DNA of 8,925 nucleotides from Clostridia bacterium (lineage in GTDB: Bacteria > Bacillota > Clostridia > Christensenellales > HGM11417), in contig JAFQWR010000035.1 in NCBI GenBank assembly GCA_017407365.1, forward strand, positions 1-8,925, written 5' to 3'. A program made the position numbers and the translations under genes. Shown here piece by piece: positions 1 to 5,692 of this stretch. Below the pieces are notes generated by a model, which was not told the DNA's origin, did no database searches, and saw only the letters and a list, made by a program, of their open reading frames with translations. Each line of letters starts with the position of its first letter. Positions within the stretch are counted from its first letter, which is position 1.

Positions 1-116
1 ACAGCGGAGAGGGCGAAGGCGGCGATAGCGGCACTCCCGACAGCGGAGAGGGCGAAGGCGGCGATAGCGGCACTCCCGACAGCGGAGAGGGCGAAGGCGG
101 CGATAGCGGCACCCCC
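1..116 (+). repeat. 39-bp tandem repeat, three near-identical units plus a degenerate remnant
   Basis: Units lie at 1-38 (first base cut off by the window edge), 39-77 and 78-116. The only difference seen is ACT to ACC in the threonine codon of the third unit. A fourth partial unit starts at 117 and departs after about 18 bases. The period is a multiple of three, so each unit adds 13 residues (DSGEGEGGDSGTP) without breaking the frame. Near-identity at the DNA level, including third codon positions, points to recent expansion. The array probably continues to the left of the window. Confidence 0.95.
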
Positions 117-263
117 GACAGCGGAGAGGGCGAAAAGCCCGATAGCGGAGAGGAAGAGGGTGATTCCGAAAATGGAAATAATGGCTGTAAGGGCTATGTG
201 GGTAGCGCGATTGCTTTGCTTGCAGGCGTGGCGATTTTTGCAGGAAAGCGGTTTTTCGGTTGA
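1..263 (+). CDS. C-terminal end of a repeat-stalk surface protein with one C-terminal membrane anchor (partial, 5' end outside window)
   Basis: The open frame enters from the left edge (first whole codon at base 3) and stops at TGA 261-263, leaving 86 visible residues. It consists of tandem copies of DSGEGEGGDSGTP, then a non-repeated acidic stretch rich in D/S/E/G/N, then a short NGCKG segment, one hydrophobic helix (roughly YVGSAIALLAGVAIFAG) and a short basic tail KRFFG. This layout, an extended hydrophilic stalk followed by a membrane helix and a positive cytoplasmic tail, is typical of extracellular proteins of Clostridia that stay anchored in the membrane. No LPxTG sorting motif is visible. 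The functional domain lies upstream, outside the window, so no activity can be assigned. The stalk probably spans the cell wall and holds that domain outside. No terminator hairpin is seen between this stop and the next gene 51 bases away. Confidence 0.8.
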   Translation, partial: SGEGEGGDSGTPDSGEGEGGDSGTPDSGEGEGGDSGTPDSGEGEKPDSGEEEGDSENGNNGCKGYVGSAIALLAGVAIFAGKRFFG

Positions 264-314
264 TTTGCATTTTCAAAAAACGATTGATTTTATTGGTACT
301 GATGCGGAGGGAAT

Positions 315-896
315 ATGGGTTTCAGATACCGCTCATACAGAAGACAGATGAGCAAATATGCCTCTGCCGAAAAGACGGTGGGCAAAAATATGGAAAAAAA
401 GGTAAAAACTTACCTGATTTTAACCGTTTTGTTCGGTGTGCTTGCGGGGTTGCTTTTTGTGCTGGTTATGCCTCTTGCAATGCGCATGGAGGACAGCTCC
501 ATTTGTGCTCTGCCTGTGGCTCTTCTGGCTGTGGTAGCAGTAAGGATGAACGCAAAGCGCAACACGGCAAAGATTCTTGTTTCTGTTATAGAGCAGATTG
601 AGGCAAGCGAAAGAACGGAAATCGAAAGTCTTTCCTTTTCGCCCCTTGAGATAGAAAGCAAGGTGGAAATTCTGCGGAAGCTGATGGATCACGAAAACCT
701 CAGAAGCTATGAAATCGTGGCGGACAGGGTGATTGCCAGAAGATCTCTGCATCTTACTGCTGAAAAGCTGCGTGCAGAGGAAGAGGAGAGCAAAAAGCGC
801 AAGCAGGCAGAGGCAGGCAAGTGCCCCTACTGCGGTCAGGGCGTCGGCAGCAGCGTGTTTTGCCCCTATTGCGGCAGACGGCTGAGGCAGGAGTGA
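315..896 (+). CDS. Small membrane protein with C-terminal double-CPxCG zinc ribbon (intact paralogue)
   Basis: The protein has 193 residues; I do not recognise a named family. Visible parts are a basic N-terminus (residues 1-30), two hydrophobic helices (about 33-55 and 62-78), a charged helical middle region (about 85-150) containing VSVIEQIEASER and RRSLHLTAE, an E/K-rich linker (about 152-168), and a zinc ribbon with cysteines at 170, 173, 183 and 186 (CPYCG, then CPYCGRRL). The ribbon probably binds one zinc ion on the cytoplasmic side. The start at 315 is preferred: GGAGG at 306-310 lies upstream, though the spacing is short at 4 bases, and the N-terminus aligns with that of the downstream paralogue (RYRSYRR against RRYYRNG). 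In-frame ATGs at 348 and 390 have no convincing ribosome site. It is probably co-transcribed with the paralogue 36 bases downstream. The biochemical role is unknown. Confidence 0.8.
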   Translation: MGFRYRSYRRQMSKYASAEKTVGKNMEKKVKTYLILTVLFGVLAGLLFVLVMPLAMRMEDSSICALPVALLAVVAVRMNAKRNTAKILVSVIEQIEASERTEIESLSFSPLEIESKVEILRKLMDHENLRSYEIVADRVIARRSLHLTAEKLRAEEEESKKRKQAEAGKCPYCGQGVGSSVFCPYCGRRLRQE

Positions 897-918
897 GCGT
901 CGGAAAAACGGCGCAGGT

Positions 919-924
919 AAGGAG
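919..924 (+). promoter_or_regulatory. Ribosome binding site that fixes the paralogue start at 933
   Basis: AAGGAG at 919-924 sits 8 bases before ATG 933. A nearer ATG at 925 directly abuts the site, so it is too close to be used, and it opens a frame unrelated to the paralogue. The 933 start gives an N-terminus that matches the upstream intact copy. Confidence 0.75.
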
Positions 925-932
925 ATGAAATT

Positions 933-1534
933 ATGTCTGACAGACGTTATTACAGAAACGGTAGCAGAATGCTCAGCACGGTGGATTTTGAAAACGTGGT
1001 GGCAGAAAATATGCGGGATAAGGCAAATGCATAAAAAAGACGCTCATCGATGTTTTTTGCGGGCATCTTCATTTGCTTCTTTTCGTTTGCGGGCTTTGGC
1101 TTTTTAGCGTCGTTTACAGGGGCTTGACCGTGATTCTGATTCCCCTTGTCATGGTTGGCTTTGTCGTCTGCGGTATTCTTTCGGGCATGACGACTGCAAA
1201 ATACCAGGCAGCAAGGCAGATGGTTTCGTTGATGGATCAGATTGAGGCGTGCGACCGCATTGCGGTAGACGATCTTATTATGCCCTATGCGGGTAGCAGA
1301 GAGATTGCGTACGCCGTAGCCCTTCTGATGCGGCACGGAAATCTTGCGGAGTATGAGCTTATCGCCAATAAGCTGGTTGCCAAAAAGAGCCTGCATCTTT
1401 CTGCGGAGGATATCACCGAAGAGGGAGATGTCGTTGTCAGAAAGAAGGCGCCCGAGGTAGTCAAATGCCCCAGCTGTGGCGGCAACCCGGGGGATAGCAA
1501 CTATTGCCCCTACTGCGGTTGCAGATTAAAATAA
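933..1534 (+). pseudogene. Disrupted second copy of the zinc-ribbon membrane protein
   Basis: From ATG 933 the frame reads MSDRRYYRNGSRMLSTVDF and on to TAA at 1032-1034. The same frame beyond the stop still looks coding, with a basic stretch and a good membrane helix (MFFAGIFICFFSFAGFGFLA), until TGA just after 1122. The rest of the protein continues in another frame, from about 1123 to TAA 1532-1534. That part has a second helix (LTVILIPLVMVGFVVCGIL), a middle region clearly paralogous to the upstream gene (MDQIEACDR, AKKSLHLSAED) and a zinc ribbon (CPSCGG then CPYCGCRL). The simplest reading is two lesions: a stop codon at 1032, and loss of one G in the GGGG run at about 1119-1122. One extra G there would give a continuous TGGLTVILIP. 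A single -1 shift near the A-run at 1033-1038 is the alternative, but it gives a poorer helix containing histidines. Sequencing error cannot be excluded. Confidence 0.75.
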
Positions 1535-1545
1535 AACAGATGCGG

Positions 1546-1581
1546 TCCCCGAAACGGCTTTCCTCCCTTTCGGGGATTTTT
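1546..1581 (+). terminator. Rho-independent terminator after the zinc-ribbon gene pair
   Basis: TCCCCGAAA (1546-1554) pairs with TTTCGGGGA (1568-1576), a 9-bp stem with a 13-base loop, followed by TTTTT at 1577-1581. It lies just after the TAA at 1532-1534 and ends the left transcription unit. Confidence 0.85.
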
Positions 1582-1668
1582 ATGCCCTTTTATGGCAGGG
1601 AATCGCCGGGATGTATATTGGCGTAGCACCGAATAAATGGCAAAATTTGCAAAAGCTGGGCAAAGCGT

Positions 1669-1698
1669 TTGACATTCTGCTTGCCGAATCGGTATAAT
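1669..1698 (+). promoter_or_regulatory. Consensus sigma-A promoter for the GH20 gene
   Basis: TTGACA at 1669-1674 and TATAAT at 1693-1698 both match the consensus exactly, with an 18-base spacer. Transcription would start near 1705, giving a leader of about 25 bases before ATG 1729. Confidence 0.85.
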
Positions 1699-1710
1699 GG
1701 TATCAATACC
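1699..1710 (+). promoter_or_regulatory. Candidate operator palindrome next to the GH20 -10 box
   Basis: GGTAT-CA-ATACC is an inverted repeat with 5-bp arms. It directly abuts the -10 hexamer and covers the expected transcription start, which suits a repressor site. The left half in context reads TGGTAT, like half-sites bound by GntR/HutC-type regulators of N-acetylglucosamine use (NagR/YvoA/DasR). That link is inference from memory of their motifs; no regulator gene is in the window. Confidence 0.4.
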
Positions 1711-1728
1711 GACAAGGAGAACAATGAT

Positions 1729-3564
1729 ATGAAGCTGATCAATAACGGAATTCCGTCAGAGTTATATTCTGCCGCTCTCATCTGCGCCAAGGAGTGCAAT
1801 GCAGAGTGGGGCAACGAGGGCGTAAGCATCTCGGCAGTAAAAAAGGAGGAGGCAGGGCTTTCGGTATCGAAGGCAGAGGGCGGCTACCAAATCGGTTACA
1901 GCACTACGCCTGAGTTCTTGCTTGGTGTCAGCCTGATCTGTGCAGGCTGTGCTGAGGATATAAACGCAAGGCCCGGCTATGCAGAGCTTGGGCTTATGCT
2001 CGATTGCTCGCGTAATGCCGTGATGCACCTTACTGCCGCAAAGGAGCTTGTCCGCAGGCTTGCCGCTATGGGCTATACCTATCTGGAAATGTACTGCGAG
2101 GATACCTACGAGGTAGAGGGCGAGCCCTTCTTTGGCTACCTGCGCGGAAGATATTCCATTGAGGAAACGAAGGAGCTTGAGGCATACTGCGCCTCTCTTG
2201 GGGTTGATCTCGTGCCCTGCGTGCAGACGCTTGCCCACCTGAATGCCATCTTCCAATGGGGAGAGGAGTATGAAAAGGTGCGCGACGTGAACGATATTCT
2301 GCTTGCAGGCGAGGAGCAGACCTACACCCTCATCGAAAGGATGTTTGCTTCCCTGCGCAAGGCATACCGCGGCAAACGTCTGCATATCGGTATGGACGAG
2401 GCGCACATGGTGGGCCTTGGCAAATATCTCGATCAGCACGGCTATCAGAACCGCTTTGAAATATTGAACAAACACCTTACGCGCGTAATTGCTCTGGCAA
2501 ATCAATACGGCTTCGAGCCCGAAATGTGGTCGGATATGTATTTCCGTCTGAGCTTTGGCGGAGAGTATTACGTTTCGGGTGACCGCAAGCTTCCCGAGGA
2601 GGTTGTGGGTAAAATTCCCGAGGGCGTAAAGCTGATTTATTGGGATTATTATCACGATCAGACTTCCGACTACGAAGGCATGATCGACCTGCACCGCACG
2701 CTTGGCGAAAAGACGCTTTTTGCAGGCGGCGCATGGAAGTGGGCGGGCTTTGCTCCCCTGAACGGCTATTCCCTGCGCACCATGCTCCCTGCGCTCCGTG
2801 CCTGCGCAAGCAAGCAGGTAGACGACGTGCTTGTCACCGCATGGGGCGACAACGGCGGAGAATGCCCCGTAATCAGCGTCACTCCCTCCCTTCTGATGTT
2901 TGCCTGCTACCGCTTCTTCGGGGAAGACTGGCAGAAATTCGCAAGCGCCCTTGCGCTTTCGCAGTACGGCTGTGATTACGACGATATGATGCTGATGGAT
3001 CTTCCCAATCTTCCCGAGGAGGGAGATTTCGGCTTTACGGGCAGTAAGCTGGGCTTATACAGCGATATGCTTCTTTCCTTTGCAGAAAAGCGTCTGCATG
3101 AGGGGCGCCGTGCGCTGTTTACCCCCTACGCCGAGGCGATAGAGGCTAAAACAGAAAAGGCAGGCGAGCTGCAGCCTCTGTTTGCGCTGTATGCCAAGCT
3201 GTGCCGCATTCTTGCGTTAAAAACACAGACCACGGTGGATATCTACCGTTGCTATCAGAGCGGAGATAAGGCGGCAATGCAACGCATCACCGAGCAGGCT
3301 ATTCCCTCTATCCTTTCCGATATCAATCTGTTCTATGGGCTGTTCCGTGATCTCTGGTTCCGCTACAACAAGGCATTTGGCTGGGAAATCCACGATGCAA
3401 GGCTTGGCGGATTGGATCGCCGTATCCGTACCGTGCAGATGCGCCTCAACGCATGGATTAAGGGCGAGCTTGCCTCTGTTGAGGAATTAGAGGGCGAAAG
3501 AGTGTATCCCGAGGGCCCCGAGCAGAATCAGTACCTGCGCATTGTAAGCGTCTGCCCGATGTAA
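1729..3564 (+). CDS. GH20 family beta-N-acetylhexosaminidase, cytosolic
   Basis: The protein has 611 residues. It should remove terminal non-reducing beta-linked GlcNAc or GalNAc from oligosaccharides by the substrate-assisted mechanism of GH20. The key motif is HIGMDEAH with the catalytic Asp-Glu pair at D223-E224. Other typical GH20 features are an early barrel strand (GLMLDCSRN, about 88-96), LEMYCEDTYE (119-128), FFGYLRGRYS (134-143), PCVQTLAHLN (163-172), EMWSDMYF (265-272), IYWDYYH (303-309) and AWGDNGGE (371-378), which supply aromatic and acidic residues to the pocket. There is no signal peptide or membrane segment, so it probably acts on imported sugars in the cytoplasm. It most resembles the short intracellular GH20C-like type rather than large secreted forms. 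ATG 1729 was chosen because AAGGAGA at 1714-1720 lies 8 bases upstream, and upstream in-frame codons fall inside the promoter. It is a single-gene unit with no transporter beside it. Confidence 0.9.
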   Translation: MKLINNGIPSELYSAALICAKECNAEWGNEGVSISAVKKEEAGLSVSKAEGGYQIGYSTTPEFLLGVSLICAGCAEDINARPGYAELGLMLDCSRNAVMHLTAAKELVRRLAAMGYTYLEMYCEDTYEVEGEPFFGYLRGRYSIEETKELEAYCASLGVDLVPCVQTLAHLNAIFQWGEEYEKVRDVNDILLAGEEQTYTLIERMFASLRKAYRGKRLHIGMDEAHMVGLGKYLDQHGYQNRFEILNKHLTRVIALANQYGFEPEMWSDMYFRLSFGGEYYVSGDRKLPEEVVGKIPEGVKLIYWDYYHDQTSDYEGMIDLHRTLGEKTLFAGGAWKWAGFAPLNGYSLRTMLPALRACASKQVDDVLVTAWGDNGGECPVISVTPSLLMFACYRFFGEDWQKFASALALSQYGCDYDDMMLMDLPNLPEEGDFGFTGSKLGLYSDMLLSFAEKRLHEGRRALFTPYAEAIEAKTEKAGELQPLFALYAKLCRILALKTQTTVDIYRCYQSGDKAAMQRITEQAIPSILSDINLFYGLFRDLWFRYNKAFGWEIHDARLGGLDRRIRTVQMRLNAWIKGELASVEELEGERVYPEGPEQNQYLRIVSVCPM

Positions 3565-3661
3565 GCACTGCGGCGCAGGGCATTGGTATTTTCATTGCAG
3601 GAGCAAACGGCAGAAAAGCCTTCCGCAAGCGGTAATTTCATCCCTTTTTCACCTTGCTGTA
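3565..3661. other. Intergenic stretch after the GH20 gene with no clear terminator
   Basis: These 97 bases hold only short self-complementary pieces (CTGCGGCGCAG near 3569 and CCGCAAGCGG near 3623). Neither makes a stable hairpin with a following T-run. Termination of the GH20 transcript here is therefore not visible, and readthrough into the next gene is possible. Confidence 0.4.
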
Positions 3662-3690
3662 TTGACAGCTTCTTCTGTATATGATACAAT
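3662..3690 (+). promoter_or_regulatory. Sigma-A promoter for the small membrane protein gene
   Basis: TTGACA at 3662-3667 and TACAAT at 3685-3690 are separated by 17 bases. The start site would fall near 3697, leaving a leader of about 22 bases before ATG 3719. The -10 box lies inside an inverted repeat. Confidence 0.8.
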
Positions 3691-3700
3691 ATACAGAGGA
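3671..3700 (+). promoter_or_regulatory. Long inverted repeat over the -10 box, candidate operator
   Basis: Arms TCTTCTGTATAT (3671-3682) and ATATACAGAGGA (3689-3700) are complementary at 11 of 12 positions around a 6-base centre, GATACA. The inner 9 positions match perfectly. A dimeric repressor bound here would cover the -10 box and start site. The outer right arm also overlaps the purine-rich start of the leader. The regulator is not identifiable from the sequence. Confidence 0.6.
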
Positions 3701-3718
3701 AATAAAGGAAAAGAAGTT

Positions 3719-4225
3719 ATGGGTGAAATGAAAAAATGCAGTAAATACAGATATTGCTACCGCCTGGTGCAAGCGCTGTGCCTGCTTACCTTTCTGCTGA
3801 GCTGTGTGCTATGGATGCAGGAAAGGCCGGGCGCCGCTGCCTTTGGTATCGTGGCGTTTTTGGTGATGTCGTTATTTTATATCGGAGAGTCGGTTGTAAA
3901 CACCGTTTTTGCCGTAAAAACGCACGTTGGCTGGAAGATTCTCTGGCACGGCGGATGCTTGATTCTGTTTCTCGTTCTGCTCGTTTTCTTTATGGTGCAG
4001 ATGCCAAAGTATCTGCAAGCGCTGAACGATTGTAAGGCGGCAGAAAAGGTGTACGAGCAGGTAATCGGCAGCGATGAGGAGGAGGAAAAGCTTTTTTCCT
4101 ACGGCAAAAAGAAGTTTGCGCTTGCCGATTCCCAGATGGTGGTTTACGGCTGTAATCTGTGCCTTGCAGGCCTGGTGCTGCTATCCTCCACAGGAAGGGA
4201 AAGCCTTCTGATAAAGGAGGAATAG
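3719..4225 (+). CDS. Unrecognised integral membrane protein with about four helices
   Basis: The protein has 168 residues. Hydrophobic segments lie at about 16-33, 39-60, 76-95 and 140-157. Between the third and fourth is a charged stretch (about 98-135) with the acidic run SDEEEE near 118-123 and the basic run GKKKFA near 129-134. The N-terminus is basic (KKCSKYRYCYR), which favours a cytoplasmic start. No known motif is seen. ATG 3719 was chosen because AAGGA at 3705-3709 lies 9 bases upstream; an in-frame ATG at 3728 is a possible alternative. The gene has its own promoter with an operator-like repeat and is followed by a strong terminator, so it is probably a single regulated unit. Function is unknown. 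Confidence 0.75.
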   Translation: MGEMKKCSKYRYCYRLVQALCLLTFLLSCVLWMQERPGAAAFGIVAFLVMSLFYIGESVVNTVFAVKTHVGWKILWHGGCLILFLVLLVFFMVQMPKYLQALNDCKAAEKVYEQVIGSDEEEEKLFSYGKKKFALADSQMVVYGCNLCLAGLVLLSSTGRESLLIKEE

Positions 4226-4260
4226 CCTCGGATAGAAGACATACAAAGGTATCATTCTAC

Positions 4261-4298
4261 GGCGTTACGCTCTTCATTGGGCGTAGCGCCTTTTTTTT
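4261..4298 (+). terminator. Strong Rho-independent terminator
   Basis: GGCGTTACGC (4261-4270) pairs with GCGTAGCGCC (4281-4290), 10 bp including one G-T wobble, with a 10-base loop. Eight T residues follow at 4291-4298. It ends the transcript of the small membrane protein. Confidence 0.9.
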
Positions 4299-4316
4299 GC
4301 AGTCAGCACAGAAAAA

Positions 4317-4332
4317 ACCGTATGCATGCGGT
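4317..4332 (+). promoter_or_regulatory. Imperfect 16-bp palindrome upstream of the RyR operon promoter
   Basis: ACCGTATGCATGCGGT is self-complementary at 7 of 8 pairs, centred on ATGCAT. It lies about 60 bases upstream of the -35 box at 4393, a position that would suit an activator. Chance occurrence is plausible. Confidence 0.25.
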
Positions 4333-4392
4333 GTATATTCGGTGTGTCTTCGGTTTAAGTTTCAGGTAATAGGAATATTATTCGCCCGATTG

Positions 4393-4421
4393 TTGACAAG
4401 TTTTCGCTTTTGGTGTAAAAT
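4393..4421 (+). promoter_or_regulatory. Sigma-A promoter of the two-gene RyR/Rossmann operon
   Basis: TTGACA at 4393-4398 and TAAAAT at 4416-4421 have a 17-base spacer. Transcription would begin near 4428, so the leader is only about 14 bases. This rules out the in-frame ATG at 4424 as start and supports ATG 4442. Confidence 0.8.
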
Positions 4422-4441
4422 GTATGAAAGAGGATTTCGTT

Positions 4442-5674
4442 ATGAAGCATAAAGCATTGGCTGTATCCTTAATGGCAGAGCAGCCTATTTCAAAATACGC
4501 AGACGGAGCATTGCGCGGTGTGCGCCTGATTGAGGGCGTGCGCTTTTGCCGCGTTTTTCTTGGTTTTGGTGCGATGGGCAGAGCCGCATTTTCGGCATCT
4601 CTTTCCACCGAGGCATTTCTGTGTGCAGACGGCAAGGAGGCGCCCCTCACTTACTACGTCTTCGACCTTGCGCCCGATGCGGAGGCTTTGCCCGATTATA
4701 TAAAAAAGTATCCGCAGCTTTCCGCTGAGCAATATCTTCCTCTTCCCGAGGCGCCTCTTGTAAGGTCGTTTCAGTCAGATGTCACAGACGGTGGCTTTCC
4801 CGAGAAGCTGATAGGTGTGCTGAAGGAGGAGGCCTTTTACCATACCCAGATTCTGATTTCGCTTGGCGACCGCAGTAAGGAGCGCAGGGTAGCGCTTCAG
4901 CTTCTCTCTCTTTTGCAAAGGGAGAATATGCTTGACCGCGTCAGCACCGTTGTGCGCGAGGGCGTTTCCGTACGGGGTACGGTGGAGCTTTGTGATGGCG
5001 GCACGCTCGGTGATATGGAGGAAATGGCGTTAAGGCGTCACGTGGCGTACGATGTTCTGTGGTCTGATAAAGAATTAGACGCAGCCTTTTCGGGCAAAAA
5101 TGGGGCAAAAGAGGGCGCCAAAATGCTTGGTGAGGTTGTGGAGCGTGCAAAAAAGGGCTTTGATACGCTCAGCGAAACAAAAAAATACTCCAATATTTTT
5201 GCAGTGCTTTCTCTCTTTTTCAAGCTCCGTTTGCTTGGACTTACGCTGAAAAAGGGGAAGGGGGGAATCTCCGAGGAGCAGTACCTGAGCCTGTATCAGG
5301 GCGGCTTCCCCATCGAAAGAGCGGAGCCCAAGCCGTATGCGTGGGGTGTAGTGAGCTACGGTCTGGATTTCCCCGAAAGCGTGCGCACCGATTTTGCAAG
5401 AATGGAGCATGCGCGCTGGAACGGTTACATGATTGCCTGCGGCTATTTGCCTGCCACGCTCACAGAGATGCGCACCCTGCCCAAAATGGGGCAGAGCGAG
5501 GAGGCAAGGCGCCACGGGAATCTTACCACCTACGAGGGGCTGATTGCCTTTCGCAAGCTTGCCGCAGAGGTCAAGGGTGTTTCAGAGAAGCAGGCAGATG
5601 TTATCTGCTACGACTTCCAGCTGATGGACGATTTATTTGCTCTGCTTTCGGGCAGTGACTACTGTATCACGTAA
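4442..5674 (+). CDS. Soluble Rossmann-fold protein with C-terminal RyR-like domain
   Basis: The protein has 410 residues and no membrane helix. Near the N-terminus a strand and glycine loop, RVFLGFGAMGRAAF (about 37-50), fits the GxGxxG fingerprint of a nucleotide-binding Rossmann fold. A later strand, QILISLGDRSKERRVALQLL (about 136-155), matches a second half of the same fold and resembles TIVVALGDDTLNIEVANRLL in the next gene. At about 240-268, LSETKKYSNIFAVLSLFFKL is a helical linker. The C-terminal part has ARMEHARWNGYMIACGY (about 319-335) and RHGNLTTYEGL (about 357-367), which fit the RyR domain pattern of H-x2-W, a GY/GW turn and a K/RH-x-x-L-x-x-YE end. RyR domains occur in bacteria, often next to TrkA-N-type domains, and their ligands are poorly known. 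ATG 4442 has AGAGGA 8 bases upstream. The next gene starts 18 bases downstream, so they are probably partners. Confidence 0.75.
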   Translation: MKHKALAVSLMAEQPISKYADGALRGVRLIEGVRFCRVFLGFGAMGRAAFSASLSTEAFLCADGKEAPLTYYVFDLAPDAEALPDYIKKYPQLSAEQYLPLPEAPLVRSFQSDVTDGGFPEKLIGVLKEEAFYHTQILISLGDRSKERRVALQLLSLLQRENMLDRVSTVVREGVSVRGTVELCDGGTLGDMEEMALRRHVAYDVLWSDKELDAAFSGKNGAKEGAKMLGEVVERAKKGFDTLSETKKYSNIFAVLSLFFKLRLLGLTLKKGKGGISEEQYLSLYQGGFPIERAEPKPYAWGVVSYGLDFPESVRTDFARMEHARWNGYMIACGYLPATLTEMRTLPKMGQSEEARRHGNLTTYEGLIAFRKLAAEVKGVSEKQADVICYDFQLMDDLFALLSGSDYCIT

Positions 5675-5692
5675 GATAAGGGGGAAGAAAGG

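Noticed and set aside
1..155. CRISPR-like array
   Set aside because: The 39-bp units are directly adjacent with no unique spacers and keep an open reading frame, so they are protein-coding tandem repeats.
265..293. Possible promoter TTGCAT-N17-TTTTAT before the first zinc-ribbon gene
   Set aside because: Both boxes match the consensus poorly, unlike the other promoters in this window; readthrough from the surface protein gene is as likely.
1073..1534. Independent gene starting at TTG 1073
   Set aside because: No ribosome site precedes it, and its product lacks the N-terminal part seen in the paralogue. It is better explained as the 3' part of the disrupted gene that starts at 933.
1762..2694. 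Minus-strand open frame of 310 codons
   Set aside because: It is fully antisense to the GH20 gene, whose catalytic motifs are clear; no ribosome site or recognisable protein features on the minus strand.
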